A stretch of 64,000 nt of DNA from Pseudeuparius sepicola (GCA_963920635.1 OY987305.1:3821153-3885152), one strand, 5' to 3'; positions 1 through 13,455 are shown, counted from the first letter of the stretch. Program-made: numbers and translations. The notes: generated by a model from the letters alone, not told the origin.

Positions 1-3000
1 CAAGTTTGTTTTACCGGAATCAACGCAGCTCCAGTAAACCAATATGTGTTGAATCATATGTGGAAAAACTAGGACAAAAATTTTCTGACTACTAAAATAT
101 GCATTGAACATTATATCTACCAAAGACCTGTATATGTGACGTGCGGGTTATTTGAAAAATAAGTAAACCAATTTTAATGGCATGTATTTTTGTTTCTGGT
201 CACGCAAACATTTTAACCATTTTGCATATTTTCTGCAATCAGTTGTTGAATTTTTGAAAGCGAGTCTGATAGCCCAACCTGACTTTTAATAAAATTATTT
301 AAAGCTTTCTCATATGGAATTTAAATCTATTTGTAATGCAAAGTGGCCTGAAAAGTTTCTAAATATTCAAATCAGCGATCGTCTGAGAATTTTCCAGCTT
401 TTTCTCTTCAATTTCGTCGCCATGGAACTTCGAACATAAAAAATAATCGTATGGTCACGTTTTTCATTGTTCACCAAATTCATTGTTCAGTCTTTCATAT
501 TCTACGACATCGGTATCAGCTTAGATAATGTTAAAATTAAACACTGAAGTTTGTAAAGACCAGATGCCGCATAATCGGACACCCCGACACTTGTAAGGGC
601 AAATGAAGTGTTTCTCCTTGTAATCGATAGGCACTTTACCGTTTCTATGGTGTTAATTAAAAAACCATTGCCTCAAGTAGGCTGTTTGGTGTTTTGTTTT
701 TATTTGACGCAATTTGCAAAACATATTCCATGGCCCACTTACTATAAAATGTTTAAGCAGTCCAGATATTTTTGTTTTACTGTTTGGGTGTTTCTGTAGC
801 TACTTGCAGTTATTCGTTACGGACATGCTAATTATTTAAAAATAAACGTTGCCACATGCATTTTTATTAATATTAAGTATCTCGAGAACGATCAGATTTA
901 TGTCGCTGGAATAAGGCTGTGCGGGTTTTTTAATTTAACGGTATAGTTTTATGTGAGAAATCTTGAAAGAACAGAAAATTCTTATGTTTCGAATTTAATA
1001 TAACTGAAATTGTTTGCCAATGCTGAGAATTATGACATTTTAAAGGAGAACAAGGCAGACGACGAAGAATTAATATGTTTTTAGGCCTACCTGAGACAGC
1101 CTGTACCAGGTGTGACCTTCACCCACATAGATTTACGAGTACCTATATTATGAACAAAAGGATGTGCAGGATAGAAGCAATTAATGGCAACTATCAATGA
1201 AATGAAGGGCAAACAAAAAACAACAGCAATCTTTTAGAATGTTTTTATTACGTACAATTGCATAACATGTGTATTTTCACAAAAAATCACGGGCATTAGC
1301 TCCCCCAAAAAACAAAAATAAGTCGTAATCTCATTAAGTAAATAAATCAATTTTCTAAAAGTTATCCTACAATCTAAGCACACATTTTAGAGAACAATCG
1401 CTAAAATTTGCATTGTTTTCGTAAACATATTAACAATGATCAATTTTGTTTATCAATGCTGACATTATCGTTAAAAAAATAGAGAAACGTTCATCTTTTA
1501 GCGTTCAAAATCGTGAACGTTGATACATACAAAACAATACTCTTGGCAAAACTGATATTTTGGACTTGAGGTCAAGGACCCTGTATGAATTTCGACCAGG
1601 CTAAGAATTGCAAATAACCAATTTCTCCTTGAATGAATATAGCGTTTTCTAGTTTTTTTACACCTGCCGGTATTTTTAACACTTTCCTGATAATTCGACT
1701 TTACACCGAAACAATCGCATTCCTTTCAGGTTTCGAACTAGAAATCCTCGAATTACGAAATATCGGAAAAGCCGCGCAATTGATAAATTAAAACGATACA
1801 AGATTATATTAGAAGAGCAAACAGTACTCTTCGTAGATGGCCATGAAAAAAAAAACAAATTAACCGCGAGACGTCATTGAATTTGTCGATATCGAAATTT
1901 TACCATATAAAAACTTTATCAAACAAGGTGGCTATAAAGAAATTATCTTGTTTTCCAGGGCCTTCTTGGCATGACTTCTCTGTATATTGACATTATTCCT
2001 GGCCTATGTACAGGGAGCATCGTCAGCAATGCAAAAAGAACTTCCACGTCCGTTTGTTTCAACATAAAACGAAAAGTTGAGTGCCTCGCTAACGAAACTC
2101 CCTGCGGAACGTATAAAATACCTACAAATTAATTATATACAAGTCTGGCTACATTTTTGTTATACCTAACACGAAAACTGTACACGCCTATACGCGTTGA
2201 AATCTCCTACGTGTATTTTCCAAGAAATAAAAACCAGTTATATATGACGAAATTTCTATTTTCTGATTTCAAGATTCTACTAAATCGCAAAATAAATAAT
2301 ACTAGTGGATCGGCTAGCATTAATTAAAGAACTATAATATATTTACATTCGAATTATTCATGCTAATAATAATAATATTAAATAATAATTTGCTTGTTAC
2401 CATAAAATAAATCTCAAGGTCCTGGAACTAGGAGTCTTCTCTGCAGTCGTGCTGCAGTATGGGAGTCTTGGAGCGCTGTAAGCAAAACATAATATTACCT
2501 ACTATTTATTTTAACTAAAGAGGTTTTGTCATACTTGTAAAAAAAAATCCATCAACAACGCAGAACCTCTGCCAAGAAATTTTCAATATTAGAGGTTTTT
2601 AACATTATACATCTAACAAGATATAAGGTATTTTAAAAATATTTTCACTTTCGCCTATTGGCACGTGCATGTTGTATCGCAAAATGAATTGCGTAAAGCA
2701 ATAATAAATGCGATATATATTTCGCCTTACACTATTCTATTATACTATTATTCACTTGTAATTTATACCAAAAGGAAAATGCATCGCGACGATAAAAAAC
2801 TAACATGTTGAACGGATTTTCCGTAAAGTTAAATAATTTGTTTGTTTATCTTTATTCATTGTTGTTTCACGCGGAATTTCTTGGAATCTTGTTTGTCTAG
2901 ATTTTTTTTGCAATAGTCTCTTATTTATTATTTATTACGGCTCTCTCGCCTCTCGCTCACTGCATCTCAAATCAATACGATAGTGAATTTCTGGATTTGG

Positions 3001-3641
3001 CCTTTTAAAAGACCGCTTATCGGCTTTCGACCCACGCGAAATTTTTATTCGACCAGTCACCAACATTTTGTCAATAAAAAACCTGTTTTCCATTTTTTAT
3101 TGGAACTTTTTCAGAGAAACGCGACTTAATATTCACGCAGGTGGTCGGATTTCAGATAACACTAATTTAATTGAAAAACTTGTTAATCGAAAAAAAATTG
3201 TGTTTGTAAATTTGATTGGCATTGTTATTTCATTTTTTTCCTTTTGGGGTGCATCCAATGTAGAAAATTGGCGAAATCATAAGTATACTTAGAATTAAGT
3301 ATGTCTACTTGCTATATGCAGTTTTAAGTAGGTTTATTTAGGAAAGAATATTTAAACAGCCTATATTTTTAGTGTACGCGTACCTACTTTATTTGTATAG
3401 TGAAGTAGGTAGATGGTTATCAAGAAGTTTGAAGATTTAGATAATTAATTGTAAAAATTAATATATTTCCGCGAATACTATGAACATTTGAAGAACATTG
3501 CAGCCTTGTTTACGGTTTGTTTCTAAAAAATCGCGATGTTCTTAAACAGGATCCTGTTAGAATATTCCCGGTGCAAGCGCCCATTGCCCATACTAAAAAC
3601 CTGAATCATCAGCTTGGTGTCAGGGTTACCTTCAAGGCCAT
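1..3641. other. No gene recognised
   Basis: AT-rich sequence with only short, non-homologous open frames. I see no convincing splice-linked coding blocks, RNA genes or delimited transposon. TTTATT at about 3388-3394 could be a poly(A) signal for the minus-strand gene that ends at 3642. Confidence 0.5.
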
Positions 3642-4109
3642 CTACAATTTCTGCACGATGTCGAACTTCTGCTTGAAATCCATCGCTTCTTTCTTGGGAT
3701 CGAACTTCTTCTTGGCCGCCAGCTTGGCCCTTAACTCCGCCGCCGTCATGCTGAGATTCAGGGTGCCGTTCTCCTCCTTCTTCGGCGCCGTGTGGTTGTT
3801 GTGGTCGTTCTCCAACTTGTTGTTCTGATCCGTTTGTTCCCCGTTCTCGGGATCGACGACTAGCAGCGTCGTTTCGTCCGCTTTCAATTTGATCAGCTCG
3901 ACCACCTGCTTGTGGGTTTTGTTCGAGATGCTCTCGCCGTTCACCTCCAAGATCCTGTCGCCTTGCCGCAGGCCGGCGTGTTCGGCCGGCGAATTGTCAT
4001 CGACTTTGCCAATGTATTGGCCGGGCTTGCCCTTCTCCGCGTGCAGGTTGAACCCGTACCCGTCGAAGTCGGGCACTTTTTTTATCTGGCAGACACGGGG
4101 CTTCGACAT
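3642..4109 (-). CDS. Sip1: NHERF/EBP50 (Sip1)-like PDZ scaffold protein
   Basis: Predicted 155-aa cytoplasmic scaffold. Seen: one PDZ domain at about residues 4-85, with carboxylate-binding loop GYGF (17-20), the GLRQGDRILEVNG core and a helix with THKQVVELI. After an Asn/Glu/Lys-rich linker (about 87-122) comes a basic amphipathic C-terminus (MTAAELRAKLAAKKK, then FKQKFDIVQKL). NHERF proteins tether membrane proteins through PDZ domains to ezrin/radixin/moesin, which bind the C-terminal helix; that function is from the family. The reading frame is one exon. The start at 4109 puts the PDZ right after MSKPR; an in-frame ATG at 4145 would add 12 residues with no family resemblance. It is shorter than vertebrate NHERF1 (two PDZ domains). 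GC content is far above its surroundings. It could be a complete one-PDZ gene, the only coding exon, or a retrocopy, but nothing is broken. Confidence 0.8.
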   Translation of the reverse strand: MSKPRVCQIKKVPDFDGYGFNLHAEKGKPGQYIGKVDDNSPAEHAGLRQGDRILEVNGESISNKTHKQVVELIKLKADETTLLVVDPENGEQTDQNNKLENDHNNHTAPKKEENGTLNLSMTAAELRAKLAAKKKFDPKKEAMDFKQKFDIVQKL

Positions 4110-4345
4110 GTCAACTGTCGACCATCGCGAGCCAACCGGCGGCACTGACTCGGCGGAGCGCGGAGCGTACTGGCGCGGTCTTCGCTCTTCGCTGGGCTTG
4201 GCGGACCCGGTGCTGCGGCTGCCGTGCCGAGCGGTGGGGTCCCGCGCCGTGCGCCGTGGACCAGGTACGACCTAGCGGGTACAGGTTGTCCCAAGTTTCG
4301 GATACTTTTATTATTCGCCAAAATAAAAATCACTCCTAACAAAGA
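4110..4345 (-). promoter_or_regulatory. GC-rich 5' region of the NHERF-like gene
   Basis: About 180 bp of strongly GC/CpG-rich DNA (4110-4290) lies directly upstream of the NHERF-like start and drops abruptly to AT-rich sequence. It is probably 5' UTR and proximal promoter. I see no clear TATA box or initiator. Open frames here on either strand look accidental. Confidence 0.3.
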
Positions 4346-4661
4346 TAAATAACAATCTTAATCCTTTCCGTTGCAATCATAATATATTTACCCACCCTGA
4401 AATGAATATACCTATGGTCCAAACAACATTGTCTCATGCGCAAACCAGTTTTTCGACACCGGTGTTAGCATTTGCTCAATTACTTCGGAAAACTCTAGAA
4501 ACTCGTAGTAATCCCAGTGAGTGTGTAGTTTACGGAATTTCTGTAGACTTTGGTATAGTCCTCCTTACGGCAGAATGCGTGCGACGTAAGGGGGAAGAAC
4601 TCGCAAATATTATAGAATTAGTCACAGTTCAAGGGCGTAGCTCAATTTTGTGTAACTCACT

Positions 4662-5750
4662 CAGGGGCGTAGCCAAGGGGGGGGTTTCGGGGGTTCAAAC
4701 CCCTACGAGGAGTGAAGAGTTAAATTATTATTACGTTTGAATATATTATGTAGTAATAGTAGCGCCTAGCGCCATCTTTTGACGAGAGGCAGACGCAGTT
4801 GCAGCCGAACTATTTTGTATTGTAGGGACACTTTGCGTTGTTTCTCGATTATTCGCCACGCCCCTCGGTCGAAATGAGCGGAACTTTGTGGAAGTTCGTG
4901 GAAGTTTCTGGACGGCTACTGGGCTGCTATATAAGCGGCGCCGCGGCGCGTGACCGCGCTTACGGCAGTATTGTTCCATGCGAACTCGAAGCGAATAAAA
5001 GTGAAAAGTGGTGAACGAATAGTGAAGAGAATTAAGTGTACCGTGTAAGTGAGTAATTTAAGTGCGCTGTTATTCGATGACCTTGTTAAGGATAGATACG
5101 TGAATCATTATTACCGTCGAAAAATGGAGGGGAAAAAAAGGAAGGGTGATAAACTTAAAGGTATGGACTACTGGAAAAAGTGGTGTAGTCAAGGTCAAGG
5201 GGTTTCTAATAAAGAAACAAATTTGGATTTAGCTATCAAAGCTTCAGCTACCTTGCATGCTGATAAGAAGACTGCCTACCCCGAAATCTACTTTGGAATG
5301 CCTAGATATGTGCGATAAAAACCTTTATCCTAATATTTACACATTACTACAAATCTTGGCTACCATTCCTGTATCCACTGCTACCCCAGAAAGGTCTTTC
5401 TCGAGCCTAAGGAGACTGAACAACTATTTACGAAACACTACAAGTGAAAACAGACTTAATGGTTTGGCTCTAATGAACATTCACTATGGAACAGAAATTC
5501 ATGCAGATGAAGTAGTGGATATATTTAAAAGAAAAAGCCGAAGATTTCTTCTTTAATGGTTTTAGATTTAGCGCAGAGGAACGAAATTAATTTATCCATT
5601 TCATTTAAAGTTAAGAACTTTATAGATATGTCGTAGTTTTTCGGATGAATATATAGATATTAAATTTCATGTAAGTATATTTTTGTTGTTTTATTTACTT
5701 CTCAAACTAAACCCCCCCCCCCCCAAAACTAAATCCTGGCTACGCCCGTG
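4662..5750 (+). mobile_element. hAT transposon, internally deleted
   Basis: The element starts CAGGGGCGTAGCCA and ends TGGCTACGCCCGTG (inverted termini followed by G or C tracts). It is flanked by the perfect 8-bp duplication AACTCACT (4654-4661 and 5751-5758), which is diagnostic of hAT insertion. It carries a remnant of the transposase C-terminus. Confidence 0.93.
5049..5556 (+). pseudogene. hAT transposase remnant (hATC dimerisation domain)
   Basis: The 3' frame (about 5290-5556) encodes a typical hAT C-terminal dimerisation region: ATIPVSTATPERSFSSLRR, then NRLNGLALMNIH, as in P52rIPK/ZMYM-type hAT proteins. An upstream frame (5049-5318) encodes a short basic stretch with MDYWKKW and is one base out of register with it. 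The catalytic middle is missing. It cannot encode an active transposase. Confidence 0.85.
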
Positions 5751-5758
5751 AACTCACT

Positions 5759-7942
5759 GACTTAATTTTCAAATAATTGTTATTTAATTTATTGTTAATA
5801 TTATTCTTAACGGTGATGCCTTTGCCTTAGACTATGGAGGAAGGCAAACCCTTATAACATTGGTAATTATTTCTCGTGCTTGAGAATGCAACGTTCTTCC
5901 CTGTTTACTCATTTTGCACACGTTAACTCCCGAACATACGAAACGCCACTGAGCTCTCTGAGCCGGCGGAAAAAACTTGCCAGCAGCCTAAAAAATGAGG
6001 TCTGTATGGTAGCCCAAATACGCAGTTAACTTTACGTACTATAGAAACAGGCACAAAACGCGTTGGCTAATTGGTTTTGTTAGCCGACTCCTTCGCAGAA
6101 GTGCTGTGTTGCCGTATTTCAAAGGCGATGGTAGACGCGACGATGTTGAAAAAAATATAATAGGTGTTTCATCACACCGCGTTAAAAATAAATGATAAAC
6201 AAAAATGGGTAAGTGGTCCCGTGATGCGAGCTTTATTTTTCGGTATAACAGAGTTCAGAAATTCGGCTTCAATATGATAAAACTTGTATTCGCCGATAAA
6301 TAACGACTACTCGTATAGGAAATCTCGCAACACTGCCCGCATTCTTTAGAAACGTTTTCTTTCGTCCTTTGGACTATAGGTATGGCAGGGTTGCATAGGC
6401 TCTATCCGGACACCTCAAATGGAACCAAGGTCGATCGAAGGCAGAAAAAATCTACGCCTAGGTAAGTATAATAAGGGTTTATCTCTGGCCGATCCGCAGA
6501 TACAATTTTGAAAAGCGAAAAAGTTAGAGGTATTTTCCGGCCTAAGTTCAAAGTACACCCTTCAATGAAATCTTATATGGATAGACAAGGCTTATAGTAA
6601 ATAAATACCTATTTACCATACCTAGATTGAGTACAGATGAGAGAGACCATATCAGTCACTCAACGAATACCTACCTAGGGAAATTTAAAATTATCGTGAC
6701 CGGATTTTCGTCTATACCTAGTTTTAGTATAAAATCAGGCAAATCCCATACCGTATACCTACTGCATCGGTACTCATAAGAAACAAGCATGGTCATAATA
6801 TAAATAAATGGGTTTCTTTTCTCACAAGCTATTATGCTACGGTAGACCCACGGTCGGTCTATTGGTATATGGTATATCCAATTTATTAAATGAATAAAAA
6901 TCATTCGCAGAAAACACGGCACGCGTCCTTGCCTCAACAAACTGAAGGTAGCTGCTACGTAATAGACATAAAAAGTAATTGAAGATCACATTCAGGTAGC
7001 CGGGTAATGATTCATATCGCTGTATCTGCATTGATTCATTCTCATTCTTGCAAAACGATTCTGGATGTTTAGCAAACACCTGCAGCCTACTGCAGCTGTG
7101 GTCATGTGGGAAAAAAGGCAAAATGTCCCAATAAGAGTTTTTAGCGTCCGAGATACCTATTAGCACAACTTACCCTATAGGGTAAGAAGTATACCAATAA
7201 ACAACCTATATATTTTGTGCTATAAACTGATAACCTGAGATAGAGATATCTTGGGATCTTGGGATAGTAGTTTACCACTGATGGTATTGTGTGTAGGATA
7301 TTCTATAGTACAGTATGTCCCAGGTTGAAGATAAATGCATTTTAAAAACTATATACTGCGCGAATAAAACCTGCATTACCAAAAATTACGCATTTAGTAG
7401 GATAAAATGTTAGGAAATAAGAAAAGCTAATGAAAAAAAATTAATAGGTTATAATAGCGCCATCTAGGAAAATGCGCGTAAACTTGTTTGAGCGGGCAAC
7501 CATATACTCACCGCCCGTGTATACCTGGCTGCATAGCGCATAAACTACGATCCAGGAATCCACCATGCTACATTTACATATTTTTAATCTGTGGCTATGT
7601 TTTCAAATTTAATTTTGAGTTACAAATAATTTCTTTGAGCAATGTAAATATTGAACTCTACGAATGACTGAGTTAACTTTTATAGACATATCTTGGGGTC
7701 GTTTACCTATCTAACTTTCATGTTCGGTGATAAGCTCGCCTAATTTTGGTGTGTTGTGAATCTAACCTAAAAAGTCTTGCGGGTGTGCAGATGTTGCAAT
7801 TTTGAACATATTTTTCCGGCTGCTACATTAATATTATTGTTCTGACATAAGTTATAATTAGATTCCTTCATATTTTATATTAAAATACTAAAAAAGTCTG
7901 CTGGTGTGCTAGGTGCTTGTTGTTCAGCCACTTTCATCTGCC
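5759..7942. other. Intergenic, no gene recognised
   Basis: AT-rich spacer between the hAT remnant and the isoleucyl-tRNA synthetase start. Only short unrelated open frames occur. The synthetase promoter must lie in the last few hundred bases, but no core element is clear. Confidence 0.45.
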
Positions 7943-10900
7943 ATGGCGAAGGCGAGCAAATTCACCAAGCAAAAAATACCCAGAGTTCCCGAGTCTATCA
8001 ACTTCCCAAAAGAGGAGGAAAACACCTTGAAGTTTTGGAAAAGTATCGACGTTTTCGAGACCTGCCTGAAGCAATCGAAAGGGAAACCCAGGTTCGTCGT
8101 GTATGATGCAACAATTTTAAAACGATGTACATGTTTTTATTTTTTGTAGGTATTCCTTTTATGATGGGCCACCTTTCGCGACAGGCCTTCCGCATTACGG
8201 ACATATCTTGACCGGTACTATAAAAGATGTAGTTACTCGTTATGCCCATCAACAAGGATACCACGTTGAGAGAAGATTCGGTTGGGATTGTCACGGACTT
8301 CCCATAGAGTTTGAAATAGATAAAGCTTTGGGAATAAAAAGCCCTGATGACGTTATGAAACTGGGCATAGATAAATACAATGCGGAATGTAGAAAAATCG
8401 TTATGAGATATAGCAAGGAATGGGAGCGAATCATTGGAAGAATGGGCAGATGGATCGGTGAGTTTTATAGCACATTCAACTTGGTTTTGCTAACAATATT
8501 TTTGCCGTAGATTTCAAAAACGACTACAAAACAATGTACCCGTGGTTCATGGAAACGTTATGGTGGATTTTCAAGCAACTTTTCGATAAAGGACTGATCT
8601 ATCAAGGCAACAAAGTGATGCCTTATTCAACAGCCTGTAACACTCCGATTTCTAACTTTGAAGCTGGTCAAAATTACAAAGACGTGGTAGATCCTGCTGT
8701 TACTGTAAGTTTACCGATTATTGATGATGAAGAGGGAGCTGCTTTGTTAGTTTGGACCACCACGCCTTGGACCTTACCGAGTAACTTAGCAGCTTGTGTT
8801 AATCCAGGCCTAGAATATGTTCGTTTGAAACAGAAGAGTTCTGGAAAAGTTTATATTATGATGCAATGTAGAATTGAAAGTGTTTTCCAAGCTGGCGACT
8901 ACGAAATTCTGGATATATTTTTCGGGAAACAGCTCGAAGGTTTGCGCTACAAACCCGTCTTTCAGTACTTTGAAGAATTGCAGCATAGGGGGGCATTTAG
9001 AGTCCTAGTAGATGACTACGTAACCTCGGAATCTGGTACGGGGATTGTCCACCAAGCGCCATACTTTGGCGAAGATGACAACAGAGTTTGCTTGGCAGCT
9101 GGAATTATAACCAAAGATCAAGAGCCTGTGTGCCCTATTGACGCTAGCGGCAAGTTTACTATGCCCGTTAAAGATTTTAAAGGCCAGTATGTTAAGGATG
9201 CCGATAAACACATAATTTCTGCTCTGAAATCTGCCAAGAGGCTTGTGCACCAATCACAGGTTAGTAGGCTTTGGAACGTCAGCTGTCATTGCATTTGTTT
9301 TACCATTCTTTTGTTTCAGATAAAGCATAGTTACCCATTCTGTTGGAGATCAGAAACTCCATTGATTTACAGAGCTGTACCTTCGTGGTTTGTGAGAGTT
9401 GAACATATGCAAGAAGATCTGTTGAAGTCGAGCGATGAAACTTATTGGGTTCCCGAATTTGTTAAAGATAAACGATTTGGAAATTGGTTGAGAGAAGCCA
9501 GAGACTGGGCAGTTAGTAGAAATAGGTAAGTTAATATTAAAAATTCTCGTATTTTCGATTTGAAAACCATTTTGTAGATATTGGGGTACGCCGATACCTG
9601 TATGGACTTCCCCACGTGGCGATGAGATGATTTGTATTGGAAGTATCGCAGAACTTGAAAAATTGACTGGACAAAAAATAACCGATTTGCACCGTGAGAG
9701 TATTGACCATTTGGAAATTCCCAGCTCCAGACCTGGAAATCCACCTTTGAAGAGAGTTAGTGAAGTTTTTGACTGTTGGTTTGAATCAGGTAGCTAACTA
9801 TTAAAAATCGAAATAAATTCGAAAACTTACAATGATCAATTTATAGGTTCTATGCCGTTTGCTCAGCAACATTACCCTTTCGAAAATGCCAAAGAATTTC
9901 AAGATAGCTTCCCAGCAGATTTTATAGCAGAAGGAATCGACCAAACCCGTGGTTGGTTTTATACCTTAATTGTTATATCTACTGCACTCTTTAAGAAAGC
10001 CCCGTTTAAAAATTTAATAGCAAACGGTCTCGTATTAGCTTCCGATGGACAGAAAATGTCAAAACGCAAGAAAAATTACCCCGACCCTATGGATGTTGTT
10101 AGCAAACATGGTGCAGATGCTTTGAGATTATATTTGATAAATTCGCCTGTGGTAAGAGCCGAGAATCTGCGATTCAAAGAAGATGGAGTTAGAGATATTG
10201 TTAAGGATGTTTTCTTGCCTTGGTACAATGCCTTTAGGTTCTTAATGCAAAATATTGAGATCTATGTGGGTGATAATAAAGAAGAGTTTTATTATGATCC
10301 AAAAAATATTAAAAGTGCGAACGTTATGGATCATTGGATACTTTCCTTCACACAATCATTGTTAGAGTTTGTTCGTAAAGAAATGGCAGCTTATAGACTA
10401 TACACCGTTGTTCCCCAGTTAACTAAATACATTGATTACTTAACAAATTGGTATGTCCGTATGAATCGAAGACGACTCAAGGGCGAGGGTGGCCCTGAAG
10501 ATTGCAGAACAGCTCTAACCACTCTTTTCAACATTTTGTTCAACATCATAAGAATGATGGCGCCATTCGCACCTTTTCTTTCCGAGTTTATGTACCAGCG
10601 TCTCAAGCAATTGACTGATTCTACTGCCGACAGCGTCCATTACTTAATGCTGCCGATTCCCGAGCAGGAATTAATCAATCCCGACATAGAACGTGCCGTT
10701 TCTAGAATGCAGAGCGTCATCGAACTCGGAAGAGTGGTTCGTGATAGAAAAACTTTGCCAATAAAATACCCGTTACCAGAAATAATAGTTGTACACCAAG
10801 ATGAACAATATTTGAGCGACATATTGTCACTACAAGAATACATACTTTCCGAACTTAACGTTAAGAAGCTTTCGACGACAACAGACAAAGCTAAGTTTGG

Positions 10901-11867
10901 TATTACTCTACGAGCGGAACCAGACCATAAAGTGTTAGGTTTGAGACTTAAGCAAACATTTAAGGCTGTTATGAATGAAATAAAGCAACTTACAGATGCT
11001 GAAATAAATGAGTTTATAAAGGTTGGGTACAAAGAAATTGGCGGAGAACGTGTTGAAATAAGCGAAGTTCGTTTGATATTTAAAGCTGAAAATTTGTGTA
11101 CTGATAAATACGAAGTTAACAGCGACAACGATGTTTTGATATTGTTGGATGTTTCTCCCGATTCTTCTATGAAGGATGAAGGCACTGCACGAGAAATAAT
11201 AAACCGCATACAAAAGCTACGTAAGAAAGCGCATTTAGTGCCGACTGATGAAATATCTGTTTTTTATCAAACTTCCGGAGATTTACAAAGAATAGCACAG
11301 GAATACGCTAGTTTTATTGAAGGAACGATCAAAGCACCTTTCAAACCTGCCGAGGAAAAGACTATACACGACCAAATTATAATAGAAGATACACATAAGT
11401 TAAAGCATATCTCGATCTACATCATTTTAACAAAACACAAACCTATAAGATTCCCCGCATTAAAATGGGCCAATATACAACTAATAGGAGTTAAATCTAA
11501 GTACTGCGAAGGTGCCACAAAGGGCCTGGTCTTGTTACAAGGCAAACACCAGATAATATATTACGATACACTAGTCTCTGAAGTGGCGACTCTATTCGGC
11601 ATTGAAAAGTTTAAATTGCGCACGCAAATGCAAGAAATAGCTTGCGACAGAGATGTCGATACTATAGAAAACGGTGCAACGGTTTTCGTTGTACCGGTTT
11701 CAAAAAAAGTTAAACTGCCCGAAGATAGTGGTATACCATTTTGCGGAGTGATAAATTTTGAGGAAGGAGGAGAGACTGGAACAATAATTTTAGAGAATCC
11801 GGTTGGGAACTACATACAGTGCAACCAGATGTGGTTTGTGCGTATGTGGACCAGAAGATCTAGATGA
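7943..11867 (+). CDS. IleRS: Cytosolic isoleucyl-tRNA synthetase (6 exons)
   Basis: Charges tRNA-Ile with isoleucine (class I synthetase, EC 6.1.1.5) in the cytosol. Exons: 7943-8091, 8150-8457, 8511-9259, 9320-9525, 9578-9789, 9847-11867; every intron (52-60 bp) has GT/AG ends and the phases join. The 3,645 nt give 1,214 aa plus stop, close to animal cytosolic IleRS. Seen: HIGH-type motif HYGH at about 65-68 after [11 protein letters not shown]; editing-domain [10 protein letters not shown] from about 235; [15 protein letters not shown] block in exon 2; WFESGSMPFAQ across the exon 5/6 junction; [21 protein letters not shown] at 611-615; anticodon-binding [15 protein letters not shown]; and the eukaryote-specific C-terminal extension. 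The start was chosen because [15 protein letters not shown] follows directly, as in animal orthologues. No defects were seen. The C-terminus is somewhat shorter and more diverged than the vertebrate one. Confidence 0.97.
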
Positions 11868-11978
11868 GTATTAGTTGATTTTTTGTATTCCGTAATTTAT
11901 TTCTAAATTATTGTTTGACATTTCTAAAGAAACGTTACGTTTATTACTATATTCATGTAAGGAGTTCAAGTTGTTTTA

Positions 11979-11984
11979 ATAAAT
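11979..11984 (+). terminator. Poly(A) signal for isoleucyl-tRNA synthetase
   Basis: A canonical AATAAA lies 112 bp after the IleRS stop codon and is followed by a T/G-rich stretch. Confidence 0.6.
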
Positions 11985-12011
11985 GTTTTGCTAACGAATT
12001 TGTTTCTTTTA

Positions 12012-13395
12012 TACAGGGTGATTCAGTTTTATTCTAGGACATTTCAACAGGTGATACTTTTTATCAACAGCTGCCTCATTTTCGAGATACAGGTAACTTC
12101 TTAAAAATTTTAACGTTTAAATTTTTTGTTTTTCCAAGCGTTAACGATATTCAAACGAAATTTGGTATACAGCATGCATTGATCACAAAATGTGACAACA
12201 CCAAGTTCCTTAAATAGCCAGTGGCGGAGATATGGGTATACACTACATTTATTTTATCAAGAAAAATAGTAATACGACCCAGTACAGAATTTTTTTTATG
12301 CCCTTGAATATATTTTTTATTTTTTAGCAAAAACTGTCACTTACACGCAAATTTGATTTTTTAGACAACTCCTTTTTGAGGTGCGAGAAGAAAAATTATT
12401 TAATTTAAAGAAATGACACTTTCAGATTTCTATTTGGCCAGAGGATATTAAAGAATGTGTCGTGGTTAAGAAAACCAAAACTTGTATGTCAAAAACCACT
12501 TTTGTGCGAAATTAAAAGGTTGTAATTTAAAAAATAGGTAACAAAATTAGTAGGCCATGGATGGACATTATAGTCGTTCCGCCGAATAGCGAAGACGTTG
12601 ACAGTTCATTCGACATTTGCCAAACTCCCTAGATTGAAATGTATCGGAAATAGATACTGAAAAAATATCGATAAAATCGATCTTATCGATATAATTGATC
12701 TTATTGATAGAATCGATCGATCGGCCTGCTGCGGGCGCGGTATGGACGCAATGGGTGCAGCAATTTCCTTTATTTTTGCAAACAATTTCAAAAGATAGAT
12801 ATAATCAGAAAGATCGATAAAATCAAAAATATCAATAAAATCGAAAAGATCGATAAAATAAAAAATATCGATAAAATCGAAAAGATCGATATTTTGATTT
12901 ATCGAAATTGAATATCGAGTATCGATAAAATCGATAGTATCGATACTTTCGATTTTATCGATATTTTGTCTCAGGCCTATACAAAACAATGTCAAGAGAT
13001 AGTTTTTGCTTAGAATAAAAAAAAATATTCAAAAGCATGAAAGAAAATTTTGTACAGGGTCGTATTAGTATTTTTCTTGATAAAAGAAATGTAGTGTATA
13101 ACCATATCTCTGCCACTGGCTATTTAAAAAAACTGGAAAACTTGAATGTGCCAACAATAACATATTTTTAAAATCATGAAACAAAACAAAAGTTGCCTTT
13201 GGAAATGTATATCGTTGGTTAAAATTTTTGGAAATTTAACACCTTGTATCTCGATAACAGGGCGTCCAAACTAGAAACACCGCACTCACCGCAGAAGCAA
13301 CTGAAACTGAATGCTTGCGCGGGGGAGGGTTATACAACAAATGGTTTTTTTATCACCTGTTGAAGTGTTCTAGAATAAAACTAAATCACCCTGTA
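12012..13395. mobile_element. TACAGGGTGATT-ended fold-back transposon
   Basis: The ends are near-perfect inverted repeats of about 45 bp (left TACAGGGTGATTCAG, right CTAAATCACCCTGTA). Further in, 12220-12290 pairs with about 13060-13135, so the element can form a long hairpin. The centre (12655-12975) is a degenerate ATCGATAAAATCGAT array. TA flanks both sides. No coding capacity. Confidence 0.8.
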
Positions 13396-13455
13396 TATTA
13401 GTTTCCTTATTTTGTAAAACCCGCCACCTACCAATCAGTAGCTGAACTGTTCAAC

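Noticed and set aside
3889..4275. 128-aa plus-strand frame over the NHERF-like gene
   Set aside because: Antisense to the PDZ coding region; no homology.
4402..4740. 112-aa frame before and into the hAT element
   Set aside because: Runs across the transposon border, so it cannot be an ancestral gene; no homology.
10640..11209. 189-aa minus-strand open frame
   Set aside because: Lies opposite the well-supported IleRS exon 6; shadow.
12606..12995. Ile/Asp/Phe-repeat protein on the minus strand
   Set aside because: Product of the ATCGATAAAATCGAT array in a fold-back element.
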